DNA of 64,000 bases from Streptomyces sp. LaPpAH-108 (lineage in GTDB: Bacteria; Actinomycetota; Actinomycetes; Streptomycetales; Streptomycetaceae), in NCBI RefSeq assembly GCF_000373625.1, contig NZ_KB891995.1:542882-606881 (forward strand), written 5' to 3'. This document shows positions 16,236 through 26,136 of this stretch, one piece after another; positions within the stretch are counted from its first letter, which is position 1, and each line of letters opens with the position of its first letter. Below the pieces are notes generated by a model. It was not told where the DNA came from. It searched no databases and was given only the letters and a program-made list of their open reading frames with translations. The translations under genes were made by a program, and so were the position numbers.

Positions 16236-16560
16236 TTACGGCGACGGCGACGGGCCGTTCCGGGGGGACGGCGCTGGGCCGCTCCCGGGCGATGACGACG
16301 GGTTGCTCCGGGGCGATGTCGCAGGGTTGCTTCGGGGCGATGTCGACGGGCCGTTCCGGCCGGGGTGATGACGCCGGGCCGCTCCGGGGGGGGGCGATGG
16401 CGCCGGGCCGCTCCCGGGCGACGGCGCCAGGTTGCTCCGGGTGATGACGGCGGGCCGCCCGTCGACGGCCGCGACTAGGCACCCGCTGATGGTCGTGCCG
16501 AGCCGCCCGCTGACGGTCGTGCCGGGCCGCCCGCCGATGGTCGTACCGGGCCACCCGTCA
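16236..16560. repeat. two families of 24-base tandem repeats
   Basis: Degenerate 24-base units lie head to tail at 16290-16337 and beyond (type CGATGNCGACGGGTTGCTCC) and at 16484-16555 (type CGCTGATGGTCGTGCCGGGC, three clear copies). The period is a multiple of three. The minus-strand frames are therefore open and read as 8-residue repeats (for example ARHDRQRA and APEQPVVI), but no start signal or family was found. This fills most of the gap between crp and the nucleotidyltransferase gene. Confidence 0.75.
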
Positions 16561-16639
16561 CGCCCGCGCCAGGCCACCCGTCGGCCCACGGGAAAGGGCC
16601 CCGCCGTCCGGCAGAGCCCTCGTCACCGCGTATGTCGGG

Positions 16640-17314
16640 TCAGCGCGAGCGCTTCGCCAGGCGTTCCACGTCCAGCAGGATCACCGCGCGCGCCTCCAGG
16701 CGCAGCCAGCCGCGCTGGGCGAAGTCGGCCAGCGCCTTGTTCACGGTCTCGCGGGAGGCGCCGACCAGCTGGGCCAGCTCCTCCTGGGTGAGGTCGTGGA
16801 CGACGTGGATGCCCTCCTCGGACTGCACGCCGAAGCGGCGGGAGAGGTCGAGCAGGGCGCGCGCGACGCGACCGGGAACGTCGGAGAAGACCAGGTCCGA
16901 CATGGCGTCGTTGGTCTTGCGCAGCCGGCGGGCGACCGCGCGCAGCAGGGCGGTGGCCACCTCGGGCCGCGCGTTCAGCCAGGGCTGGAGGTCGCCGTGG
17001 CCGAGACCGAGCAGCTTGACCTCGGTCAGCGCGGTGGCGGTCGCCGTGCGCGGGCCGGGGTCGAAGAGCGACAGCTCGCCGATCAGCTCACCGGGGCCGA
17101 CGACGGCCAGCATGTTCTCCCGGCCGTCGGGGGAGGTGCGGTGGAGCTTGACCTTGCCCTCCGTGACGACGTAGAGCCGGTCACCGGGGTCGCCCTCGTG
17201 GAACAGGGAGTCTCCACGGGCGAGAGTCACCTCGCTCATGGAGGCGCGAAGCTCCGCGGACTGCTCGTCGTCGAGAGCCGCGAAGAGCGGGTTGCGCCGC
17301 AGAACGTCGTCCAC
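16640..17314 (-). CDS. crp: Crp, cAMP receptor protein
   Basis: The 224-residue regulator has a cyclic-nucleotide-binding domain (LARGDSLFHEGDPGDRLYVVTEGKVKL, then the phosphate cassette GELIGELSLFDPGPRTATATAL near residues 75-97). A dimer helix follows, and then a winged helix with recognition helix LAQLVGASRETVNKALADF near 175. Crp controls germination, development and antibiotic production in Streptomyces. The GTG at 17314 has AAGGAGAG six bases upstream and gives the known length of Streptomyces Crp; the frame is open to 17383. A Crp-like box lies 90 bases upstream, suggesting self-regulation. Confidence 0.95.
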   Translation of the reverse strand: MDDVLRRNPLFAALDDEQSAELRASMSEVTLARGDSLFHEGDPGDRLYVVTEGKVKLHRTSPDGRENMLAVVGPGELIGELSLFDPGPRTATATALTEVKLLGLGHGDLQPWLNARPEVATALLRAVARRLRKTNDAMSDLVFSDVPGRVARALLDLSRRFGVQSEEGIHVVHDLTQEELAQLVGASRETVNKALADFAQRGWLRLEARAVILLDVERLAKRSR

Positions 17315-17403
17315 GAGTTCTCTCCTTGTCGACCTGCTCAGGGGATGGTTCTCCCCCACGTGCCAGGGGACCGTGCTCCCCATTTTGCCGGACGGTCCAA
17401 ACA

Positions 17404-17418
17404 GTGTGATCTGTCACA
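17404..17418. promoter_or_regulatory. Crp-like operator between crp and nth
   Basis: GTGTGATCTGTCACA contains a palindrome, TGTGA-TCTG-TCACA. From its first GTG it also fits the pattern GTG-N6-G-N-CAC that I remember as the S. coelicolor Crp motif. It lies 90 bases upstream of crp and about 100 bases upstream of the divergent nth gene. Confidence 0.6.
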
Positions 17419-17520
17419 AGGATGCCGCACACGTGTCCCAACGTGAGCGGCAGGGGTCCAATCGGGGGCTGATCCTCCGGGTCCGGGGCGGATGTCGGTG
17501 CCGGGCTTTAGGCTGGCCGG

Positions 17521-18474
17521 GTGTCCAAACAGCCGGTGAGAGCACAGGCCGAGGGGGCTGAACGGGTGACCGCGCGCCGCGATTCCGCCGTGGGCGAACA
17601 GGGTTCCGATGGAAGTGGCAAAAAGGTGAAAACCGTAAAAAAGGCTCCGGCGAAGAAGGCCGAGAAGACCGGCTCCCGCATCCCCGGCACGTCCGGCACC
17701 GGCGAGTCCCACACCGCCCTGGTCCGCCGCGCCCGCCGGATCAACCGCGAGCTGGCCGAGGTCTACCCCTACGCCCACCCCGAGCTGGACTTCGAGAACC
17801 CCTTCCAGCTCGTGGTCGCCACGGTCCTGTCGGCCCAGACCACCGATCTGCGCGTCAACCAGACGACCCCGGCGCTCTTCGCCAAGTACCCGACCCCCGA
17901 GGACCTGGCGGCGGCCGACCCGCAGGAGGTCGAGGAGATCCTGCGGCCCTGCGGCTTCTTCCGGGCCAAGACGCGCTCGGTCATAGGACTCTCCAAGGCC
18001 CTCGTGGAGGACTTCGGCGGTGAGGTGCCCGGCACGCTCGAAGACCTGGTCAAGCTGCCCGGAGTCGGCCGCAAGACCGCCTTCGTGGTCCTCGGGAACG
18101 CCTTCGGACGGCCCGGGATCACCGTGGACACCCACTTCCAGCGGCTCGTGCGGCGCTGGAAGTGGACCGAGGAGACCGAGCCCGAGAAGATCGAGGCGGC
18201 CGTCGGGGAGCTGTTCCCCAAGAAGGACTGGACCGACCTGTCCCACCACGTGATCTGGCACGGCCGCCGCATCTGCCACGCCCGCAAGCCCGCCTGCGGC
18301 GTCTGCCCCATCGCCCCGCTCTGCCCCTCCTACGGCGAGGGCGAGACCGACCCGGAGAAGGCGAAGAAGCTCCTCAAGTACGAGAAGGGCGGCTTCCCGG
18401 GCCAGCGGCTCAACCCGCCGCAGGCGTATCTGGACGCGGGCGGCATCGCGGCCCCGCCGCTGGGGGCCGGATGA
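17521..18474 (+). CDS. nth: endonuclease III
   Basis: The 317-residue base-excision DNA glycosylase/AP lyase removes oxidised pyrimidines. The first 60 residues are a Lys-rich, probably disordered extension (KKVKTVKKAPAKKAEK). The catalytic core follows, with helix-hairpin-helix LPGVGRKTA near 179-187 bearing the catalytic Lys, ITVDTH with the catalytic Asp, and the iron-sulfur loop CHARKPACGVCPIAPLC (C-X6-C-X2-C-X5-C). The GTG start at 17521 includes the extension; a later start within it is possible. It is divergent from crp, the same pairing as in mycobacteria. Confidence 0.92.
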   Translation: MSKQPVRAQAEGAERVTARRDSAVGEQGSDGSGKKVKTVKKAPAKKAEKTGSRIPGTSGTGESHTALVRRARRINRELAEVYPYAHPELDFENPFQLVVATVLSAQTTDLRVNQTTPALFAKYPTPEDLAAADPQEVEEILRPCGFFRAKTRSVIGLSKALVEDFGGEVPGTLEDLVKLPGVGRKTAFVVLGNAFGRPGITVDTHFQRLVRRWKWTEETEPEKIEAAVGELFPKKDWTDLSHHVIWHGRRICHARKPACGVCPIAPLCPSYGEGETDPEKAKKLLKYEKGGFPGQRLNPPQAYLDAGGIAAPPLGAG

Positions 18475-18523
18475 CGGCAGGCACACGGGGAGCACGGGCA
18501 CGGGCGACGGCGAGGGGGCGGGC

Positions 18524-19219
18524 ATGACGTACACGCGGGACACGCACGAGGGGCCGGTGGCGCTGCGCCGGGACGGGCTGCCGGGCTGGCTGGAGCCGGT
18601 GGCACGCGCCGCCGAGACGGTCCAGCCGCTCCAGCTGAGCCGCTTCCTGCCGCCGGAGAACGGCTCGGGCCGCCAGTCGGCCGTCCTGATCCTCTTCGGC
18701 GAGGGCGAGCGCGGCCCCGAGCTGCTGCTGATGGAGCGCGCCGGTTCGCTGCGCTCGCACGCGGGCCAGCCGTCCTTCCCCGGCGGCGCGCTCGACCCGG
18801 TGGACGGCGACCCGAAGACCGACGGGCCGCTGCGGGCCGCGCTGCGCGAGGCCGAGGAGGAGACCGGGCTCGACCCGGCGGGCGTACAGCTCTTCGGTGT
18901 GCTGCCCGCGCTCTACATCCCGGTCAGCGAGTTCGTCGTCACGCCCGTCCTCGGCTGGTGGCGCGAGCCCAGCCCGGTCGGCGTCGTCGACCCCAACGAG
19001 ACCGCGCGGGTCTTCACCGTCCCCGTGGCGGATCTCACGGACCCCGCCAACCGTGCCACGGCCACCCACCCGAGCGGCCACCGCGGCCCGGCATTCCTGG
19101 TCGAATCGGCCCTGGTGTGGGGCTTCACCGCCGGGGTGATCGACCGGCTGCTGCACTACGCGGGCTGGGAGCTGCCCTGGGACCGCTCCCGGCAGGTCCC
19201 GCTCGACCGGCGGTCGTGA
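18524..19219 (+). CDS. NUDIX hydrolase, CoA pyrophosphatase type
   Basis: The 231-residue protein carries the combined UPF0035 and NUDIX signature of CoA diphosphatases: LLLMERAGSLRSHAGQ with PSFPGGALDPVDGDP and then AALREAEEETGLDP (near residues 66-117). These enzymes cleave CoA and its derivatives to 4'-phosphopantetheine and 3',5'-ADP. The downstream YIPVSEFVVTPVLGWW region is also family-like. It follows nth after 50 bases and precedes the MarP-like protease, as Rv3672c precedes marP. Substrate preference is inferred from the family only. Confidence 0.88.
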   Translation: MTYTRDTHEGPVALRRDGLPGWLEPVARAAETVQPLQLSRFLPPENGSGRQSAVLILFGEGERGPELLLMERAGSLRSHAGQPSFPGGALDPVDGDPKTDGPLRAALREAEEETGLDPAGVQLFGVLPALYIPVSEFVVTPVLGWWREPSPVGVVDPNETARVFTVPVADLTDPANRATATHPSGHRGPAFLVESALVWGFTAGVIDRLLHYAGWELPWDRSRQVPLDRRS

Positions 19220-19339
19220 CAGGGTGTCCGTGCGGTGTTTTCCCCGGGGGCACGACATCGGCGGACCTGCCGCCGCTCCCCGGGCCCCCGGCCGAGCCGC
19301 CGGGGCCGGAGCGAAAGTGATGGGGCGGGTCCAGAAGCG

Positions 19340-20539
19340 GTGAACGTGCTCGACATCCTCCTGCTTGCCGCGGCGGCCTGGTTCGCCGCCGTCGGCTACC
19401 GCCAGGGCTTCGTCGTCGGCATCCTGTCGGTGACCGGCTTCCTCGGCGGCGGTCTCGTCACCGTCTACGCGCTGCCGGTGATCTGGGACGCCCTGACCGG
19501 TGGCCGCGAGGTCGGCACCGCGCTCGCCGTGGTGGCCGTGGTCGTCGTCATCGTCGTGGCCTCCGTCGGCCAGGCCCTGACCACGCACCTCGGCGGTCGG
19601 CTGCGCCGCCACATCACGTGGTCACCGGCGCGTGCCCTGGACGCCACCGGCGGCGCGCTCGTCAACGTCGCCGCGATGCTGCTGGTCGCCTGGCTGCTCG
19701 GCTCCGCCCTCGCCCAGACCACGCTGCCGACGGTCGGCCGCGAGGTGCGCGACTCCCGGGTGCTGGTCGGCATGGACCAGGTGCTGCCGGGTCAGGCCGA
19801 CATCTGGTTCAAGGACTTCACCTCCGTCCTCGCGCAGAACGGCTTCCCGCAGGTCTTCAGCCCGTTCTCCAGCGAGCCCATCCAGGAGGTCCAGCCGCCC
19901 GACCCGGCCCTCGCGAGCAGCGCGGTCGCCGTGCGGGCCCAGCGCTCCATCGTCAAGGTCACCGGCACCGCGCACAGTTGCGGCAAGGTCCTGGAGGGCA
20001 CCGGCTTCGTCTTCGGCGACCGCCGCGTGATGACCAACGCGCACGTGGTGGGCGGCGTCGAGGAACCCACCGTCCAGATAGGCGGCGAGGGCCGCACGTA
20101 CGACGCCACGGTGGTGCTCTACGACTGGCGGCGCGACATCGCCGTCCTGGACGTGCCCGACCTGAAGGCGCCCGCACTGCGGTTCTCCACCCAGGACGCC
20201 GACGGCGGCAAGGGCGCGATCGTGGCCGGGTTCCCGGAGAACGGCTCGTACGACGTGCGCGCGGCGCGCGTGCGCGGGCGCATCACGGCCAACGGGCCGG
20301 ACATCTACCACCGGGGCACCGTCGCCCGCGATGTGTACTCGCTCTACGCCACCGTCCGCCAGGGCAACTCCGGCGGCCCGCTGCTCACCCCCCAGGGGAA
20401 GGTGTATGGCGTGGTGTTCGCCAAGTCGCTGGACGACGCCGAGACCGGCTACGCCCTGACCGCCGACGAGATCCGCACCGACATCACCAAGGGACGCACC
20501 GCCACCGAGCAGGTGGGCACGGACAACTGCGCCCTGTGA
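19340..20539 (+). CDS. marP: MarP-like membrane serine protease
   Basis: The 399-residue protein has an N-terminal CvpA-like domain with four membrane helices (about 1-125). A linker follows, and then an extracytoplasmic chymotrypsin-like protease with the triad His235 (TNAHVV), Asp266 (RRDIAVLD) and Ser344 (GNSGGP). A Cys in AHSCGKV and one four residues from the C-terminus (NCAL) match the disulfide that holds mycobacterial MarP in its active form. MarP protects against acid and oxidative stress and cleaves peptidoglycan hydrolases in M. tuberculosis. The GTG at 19340 is chosen because it places the first helix at residue 3; the frame is open to 19235. Confidence 0.9.
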   Translation: MNVLDILLLAAAAWFAAVGYRQGFVVGILSVTGFLGGGLVTVYALPVIWDALTGGREVGTALAVVAVVVVIVVASVGQALTTHLGGRLRRHITWSPARALDATGGALVNVAAMLLVAWLLGSALAQTTLPTVGREVRDSRVLVGMDQVLPGQADIWFKDFTSVLAQNGFPQVFSPFSSEPIQEVQPPDPALASSAVAVRAQRSIVKVTGTAHSCGKVLEGTGFVFGDRRVMTNAHVVGGVEEPTVQIGGEGRTYDATVVLYDWRRDIAVLDVPDLKAPALRFSTQDADGGKGAIVAGFPENGSYDVRAARVRGRITANGPDIYHRGTVARDVYSLYATVRQGNSGGPLLTPQGKVYGVVFAKSLDDAETGYALTADEIRTDITKGRTATEQVGTDNCAL

Positions 20540-20901
20540 GGCTCTGTGCGGGGGCAGGCGGCCTTCGGCTGCTTCGGCCGCTTCAGCCGCGCGGGTGGCG
20601 CAAACGTACCGAGACCCAGCGGGCCCGGCGGCGCAGGATGCGCGGAATTCCCACCCTCGGGTCCGCTTCCGCCAGTTGCGGTGTCCCTCGCCGCGCCGGA
20701 CCAGGTCCGGCGAGAGAGCGGCGGTCGCGGGGTGCGTCACTGTAGTCGTGCGTCCAGCCCATACCCCGACGTGTGCCCCCGCCCCAAGGTCGATAACCGC
20801 TTCCGCGCCCACCGATCGGCCTATGCGCGAGGCATGTGGCCGTTCGGCGGACAAGTGTTCAGGAACGGTCGGGAAAAGGGACACCCGGCGCGCCCGTACG
20901 G
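20540..20901. other. intergenic region with one hairpin
   Basis: The 362 bases between the converging protease and hydrolase genes contain no credible ORF. A perfect 8-base hairpin, CGCCGGAC-CAG-GTCCGGCG, at 20694-20712 may act as terminator for either gene. Nothing else was found. Confidence 0.6.
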
Positions 20902-21837
20902 TCACCGGTCCGGTTCGGGGTCCTTCAGCCAGTTGACCAGCTCGGTGGAGAACGCCACCGGGTCCTCCTCGTGCGGGAAGTGCCCCAGCCCGTCGAACAG
21001 CCGCCAGCGGTACGGCGCTTCCACGTACTCGCCCGAACCGGCCGCGCTGCGCGTGCGCGTGACGGGGTCGAGGGAACCGTGCAGATGCAGCGTGGGCACC
21101 CGCACCGGACGCTTCATCCGGCGGTTGAACTGGATGCCGTCGGGCCGCGCCAGCGAGCGCACCAGCCAGCGGTACGGCTCGATGGAGCAGTGCGCGGTGG
21201 ACGGGATGCACATGGCCCGCTGGTACGTCTCCACGTCCGCGTCCTCCGGCAGGCGCGGCCCGGACCAGTCCCGGATCAGCCGCCCCACCAGCGCCCCGTC
21301 GTCGGCGGTCAGCCGCCGCTCGGGGATCCACGGCCGCTGGAACCCCCAGATGTACGAACTGGCCGCCGTCTGCCGGGTGTCCCGGAGCATCGCCGCCCGC
21401 CAGCGCCTCGGGTGCGGCATCGACACCACGGCGAGCCGCCGCACCAGCTTGGGCCGCATCGCCGCGGCCGTCCACGCCAGATAGCCGCCCAGGTCGTGGC
21501 CGACCAGGGCGGCGTCGGGCTCGCCCAGCGAGCGGATCACACCGGTCACGTCGAGCGCGAGGTTGGCCGGGTCGTAGCCGCGCGGGGTGCGGTCGCTGCC
21601 GCCGACACCGCGCAGGTCCATGGCGACGGCGCGATAGCCCGCCGCGGCGAGCGCGGACATCTGGTGGCGCCAGGTCCACCAGAACTGCGGGAAGCCGTGC
21701 AGCAGCATCACCAGGGGTCCGTCGCCGAGTTCGGCGATGTGGAAACGTGCGCCGTTGGCGGCGACGTCCCGGTGGGTGACCTGCTCCCCGGAGGGGATGC
21801 CGATGCGTACGGCCGAGGCGGCGGCGGGTTCCGTCAT
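20902..21837 (-). CDS. alpha/beta hydrolase, epoxide hydrolase-like (EphE type)
   Basis: The 311-residue protein shows HGFPQFWWTWRHQ near residue 47 (oxyanion HGxP and the following Trp), the nucleophile motif GHDLGG with Asp near 113, and a late GHFPHEEDP with the catalytic His near 287. An aspartate nucleophile indicates epoxide hydrolase or dehalogenase chemistry rather than esterase. The cap domain carries the SYIWGFQRPWIP stretch. The ATG overlaps the stop of the holin-like gene by four bases; nhaA, holin-like and hydrolase genes thus form a minus-strand operon, as ephE and Rv3669 do in mycobacteria. Physiological substrate unknown. Confidence 0.87.
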   Translation of the reverse strand: MTEPAAASAVRIGIPSGEQVTHRDVAANGARFHIAELGDGPLVMLLHGFPQFWWTWRHQMSALAAAGYRAVAMDLRGVGGSDRTPRGYDPANLALDVTGVIRSLGEPDAALVGHDLGGYLAWTAAAMRPKLVRRLAVVSMPHPRRWRAAMLRDTRQTAASSYIWGFQRPWIPERRLTADDGALVGRLIRDWSGPRLPEDADVETYQRAMCIPSTAHCSIEPYRWLVRSLARPDGIQFNRRMKRPVRVPTLHLHGSLDPVTRTRSAAGSGEYVEAPYRWRLFDGLGHFPHEEDPVAFSTELVNWLKDPEPDR

Positions 21838-22337
21838 GAGGACGAGCGTGCCACAGCCTTGCGCCCGCGTTCGGCCGGAGGCAGCGCGCGCGGGTGCTGC
21901 GGGCCGGTCACGCGCGGGTGCGGCTTGGCCTTCTGGAGCACGCCCGCCGACTCCTTCATCGAAGCGGCCACCTTCTGCGGGCCCTTGCTCTTCTTGGCCT
22001 TCTTGGCGAGCATCAGGCCGACGAGCGCGAGCAGCAGGGCGAGCAGCACATTGGCCGCGAAGGAGAGCAGGAAGCAGAGCGCGAGGTTCCAGTTGCTCCA
22101 GGTGCGGATGCCGTACGCCAGCGCGAAGTTGAGCATCGGCAGGGAGAACAGCAGCAGCGCGCCCGCCACCGAGAACGAACCGCCGCTCATCGCACCGCGC
22201 TTGACGTCCTGCTTGAGCTGCGCCTTGGCCAGGGCGATCTCGTCGTGCACCAGCGCCGACAAGTCGGTCGACGCCGAGGCGAACAACTGGCCGATGCTGT
22301 GTTCGGCGCCGACCGGGCTGCCGTCGGGTGCGCTCAT
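21834..22337 (-). CDS. phage holin family (DUF1469-like) membrane protein
   Basis: The 167-residue protein has an amphipathic N-terminal region (SIGQLFASASTDLSALVHDEIALAKAQLKQD), the usual start of DUF1469/Phage_holin_3_6 proteins. Two membrane helices follow at about 55-75 and 85-108, with a basic KKAKKSKGPQK segment and a disordered basic tail. The name is historical; a holin function is not implied, and relatives are common chromosomal membrane proteins. The ATG has GAGGGAG seven bases upstream. It overlaps the downstream hydrolase gene and follows nhaA by 64 bases. Confidence 0.75.
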   Translation of the reverse strand: MSAPDGSPVGAEHSIGQLFASASTDLSALVHDEIALAKAQLKQDVKRGAMSGGSFSVAGALLLFSLPMLNFALAYGIRTWSNWNLALCFLLSFAANVLLALLLALVGLMLAKKAKKSKGPQKVAASMKESAGVLQKAKPHPRVTGPQHPRALPPAERGRKAVARSSS

Positions 22338-22401
22338 CGCGTTCTCCCTCTGAAAGTGGTGCCGTCTTGGTGTACCGCTTGGTTTGTACCGTCTCGTCAG
22401 A

Positions 22402-23844
22402 TCATGCCGGACGACTGTTCTCCTCGCCTGCCCCGCCGGGTACTTCCGCACGCGCGCGCCGCGCGGCGGCGGCCTTCTCGGCGGCCAGTCGGCGGTGCTC
22501 GGCGGCCCGGCGCTCGTGGATCGCGGCCATGCGCAGGTGGTAGGCCGGATCGTCCTGCTCGTAGACGTCGGGGATGCCGTCCTCGTCCTCGTCGCGCTCC
22601 TCGTCCTCGCACAGCCCGCGGTACTTCGCATTACGTACCTTCAGCAGCACGGTCGCACAGATGGCCGCGATCAGCGATCCGACGAGGACGGCCGCCTTGA
22701 CCTCGGCGGTCAGCGCGGTGTCGCCCTCGAAGGCCAGCTCGCCGATCAGCAGCGAGACGGTGAAACCGATCCCCGCGAGCGTCGCGACCGCGAACACGTC
22801 GGCCCACGCCAGGCCCTCGCCGAGCGTGGCCCGGGTGAAGCGCACGGTGAGCCAGGTGCCGCCGAAGACACCGATGGTCTTGCCCACGACCAGGCCGAGC
22901 ACCACGCCGAGCGTCTCCGGCCGGGTGAAGACCTGGACGAGCGCGCCGCCGGAGACCGGCACCCCGGCGCTGAACAGCGCGAACAGCGGCACCGCGAGCC
23001 CGGCCGACACCGGCCGCACCAGATGCTCGATCCGCTCCCCGGGCGAGTGCTCCTCACCCTCACGGGTGGTGCAGCGCAGCATCAGCCCCATGGCGACGCC
23101 CGCGATGGTGGCGTGCACCCCGCTGCGGTACATCAGTGCCCAGGCCACCAGCGCGAGCGGCACGTAGACGTACCAGCCGCGTACCCCCTTGCGCAGCAGC
23201 AGCCAGAAGACGGCCAGGGCGGCGACGGCCCCGCCGAGCGCGGCGAAGTCGATCCGGCCGGTGAAGAAGACCGCGATGATCAGGATGGCGAAGAGGTCGT
23301 CGACGACGGCGAGCGTGAGCAGGAAGGCGCGCAGCGCGCTGGGCAGCGAGGTGCCGATGACCGCGAGCACGGCGAGCGCGAAGGCGATGTCGGTGGCCGT
23401 GGGCACCGCCCACCCGGCCAGCGAGCCGCCTCCGGTGAGGCTGGTGAGGGTGTAGACCAGCGCGGGTACGGCCATGCCGCACAGCGCCGCCGCCACGGGC
23501 AGCACCGCCGCTCTGGGGTCGCGCAGGTCCCCGGCGACCAGCTCGCGCTTGAGTTCCGCCCCGGCGACGAAGAAGAACACGGCGAGCACGCCGTCGGCCG
23601 CCCAGTGCGCCACGGAGAGATTCAGGCCGAGCGCTGCGGGGCCGAGGTGGAAGTGGCTGACGGCTTCGTAGCTGGCGTGCAGTGCCGGGACGTTCGCCCA
23701 TATGAGGGCGGCGATGGCCGCGACGAGGACGAGGACTCCGCCCACCGTCTCGGTGCGCAGCGCGTCGGCCACGGCGGTCCGCTCGGGCAGCGACAGGCGT
23801 CCCAGGGCCCGGCGGGTGGCGTTCGGGGTGCGGGGCGCGGTCAT
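22402..23844 (-). CDS. nhaA: Na+/H+ antiporter NhaA
   Basis: The 480-residue protein has the complete NhaA core of about 390 residues with twelve helices. Landmarks are FFFVAGAELKRELVAGDLRDPR, WAVPTATDIAFALAVLAVIG, and the ion-binding pair in LAVVDDLFAILIIAVFF (the two Asp equivalent to Asp163/164 of E. coli). The last 85 residues are an extra acidic and then charged helical tail (DEERDEDEDGIPDVYEQDD, HERRAAEHRRLAAEKAAAARR) absent from E. coli NhaA. The ATG at 23844 has GGAAGG nine bases upstream; an earlier start at 23880 exists in frame. It leads an operon with the holin-like and hydrolase genes. Confidence 0.93.
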   Translation of the reverse strand: MTAPRTPNATRRALGRLSLPERTAVADALRTETVGGVLVLVAAIAALIWANVPALHASYEAVSHFHLGPAALGLNLSVAHWAADGVLAVFFFVAGAELKRELVAGDLRDPRAAVLPVAAALCGMAVPALVYTLTSLTGGGSLAGWAVPTATDIAFALAVLAVIGTSLPSALRAFLLTLAVVDDLFAILIIAVFFTGRIDFAALGGAVAALAVFWLLLRKGVRGWYVYVPLALVAWALMYRSGVHATIAGVAMGLMLRCTTREGEEHSPGERIEHLVRPVSAGLAVPLFALFSAGVPVSGGALVQVFTRPETLGVVLGLVVGKTIGVFGGTWLTVRFTRATLGEGLAWADVFAVATLAGIGFTVSLLIGELAFEGDTALTAEVKAAVLVGSLIAAICATVLLKVRNAKYRGLCEDEERDEDEDGIPDVYEQDDPAYHLRMAAIHERRAAEHRRLAAEKAAAARRARAEVPGGAGEENSRPA

Positions 23845-24011
23845 CGCGGGGGCCTTCCGGTCGTGGGCAGGGCGAAACACCTGCCGACCAGACTTCCCGG
23901 CACACCTCGGGCACGGCTGTACGTACCCATTTTGTTTACTTTACCTAAGGTCGGGGGGTGGTGCATCCCCGCGTGGATCGTGTGCGTACGGGGCCGTACG
24001 CGCGAGGGGGT

Positions 24012-24036
24012 GCCCGGTGCTTCTCGCGCACCGGGC
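24012..24036 (-). terminator. terminator after acetyl-CoA synthetase
   Basis: Nine-base perfect arms GCCCGGTGC and GCACCGGGC with a 7-base loop lie 20 bases beyond the acs stop codon, before the nhaA promoter region. Confidence 0.8.
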
Positions 24037-24055
24037 TCCCTCGCGGCCCTGCCGC

Positions 24056-26011
<1,956 letters not shown>

Positions 26012-26136
26012 GACATCTCCCTTTCCCAGGGTGTCCGTTGTGTCCCGGGCCACACCTCATCAGACCAGGAGGCCGATGACAAGGGTGGGCCGCAGAATTG
26101 GTTTAGACCTTTCTGCGGCTCACCCGGAGCGGCGGC

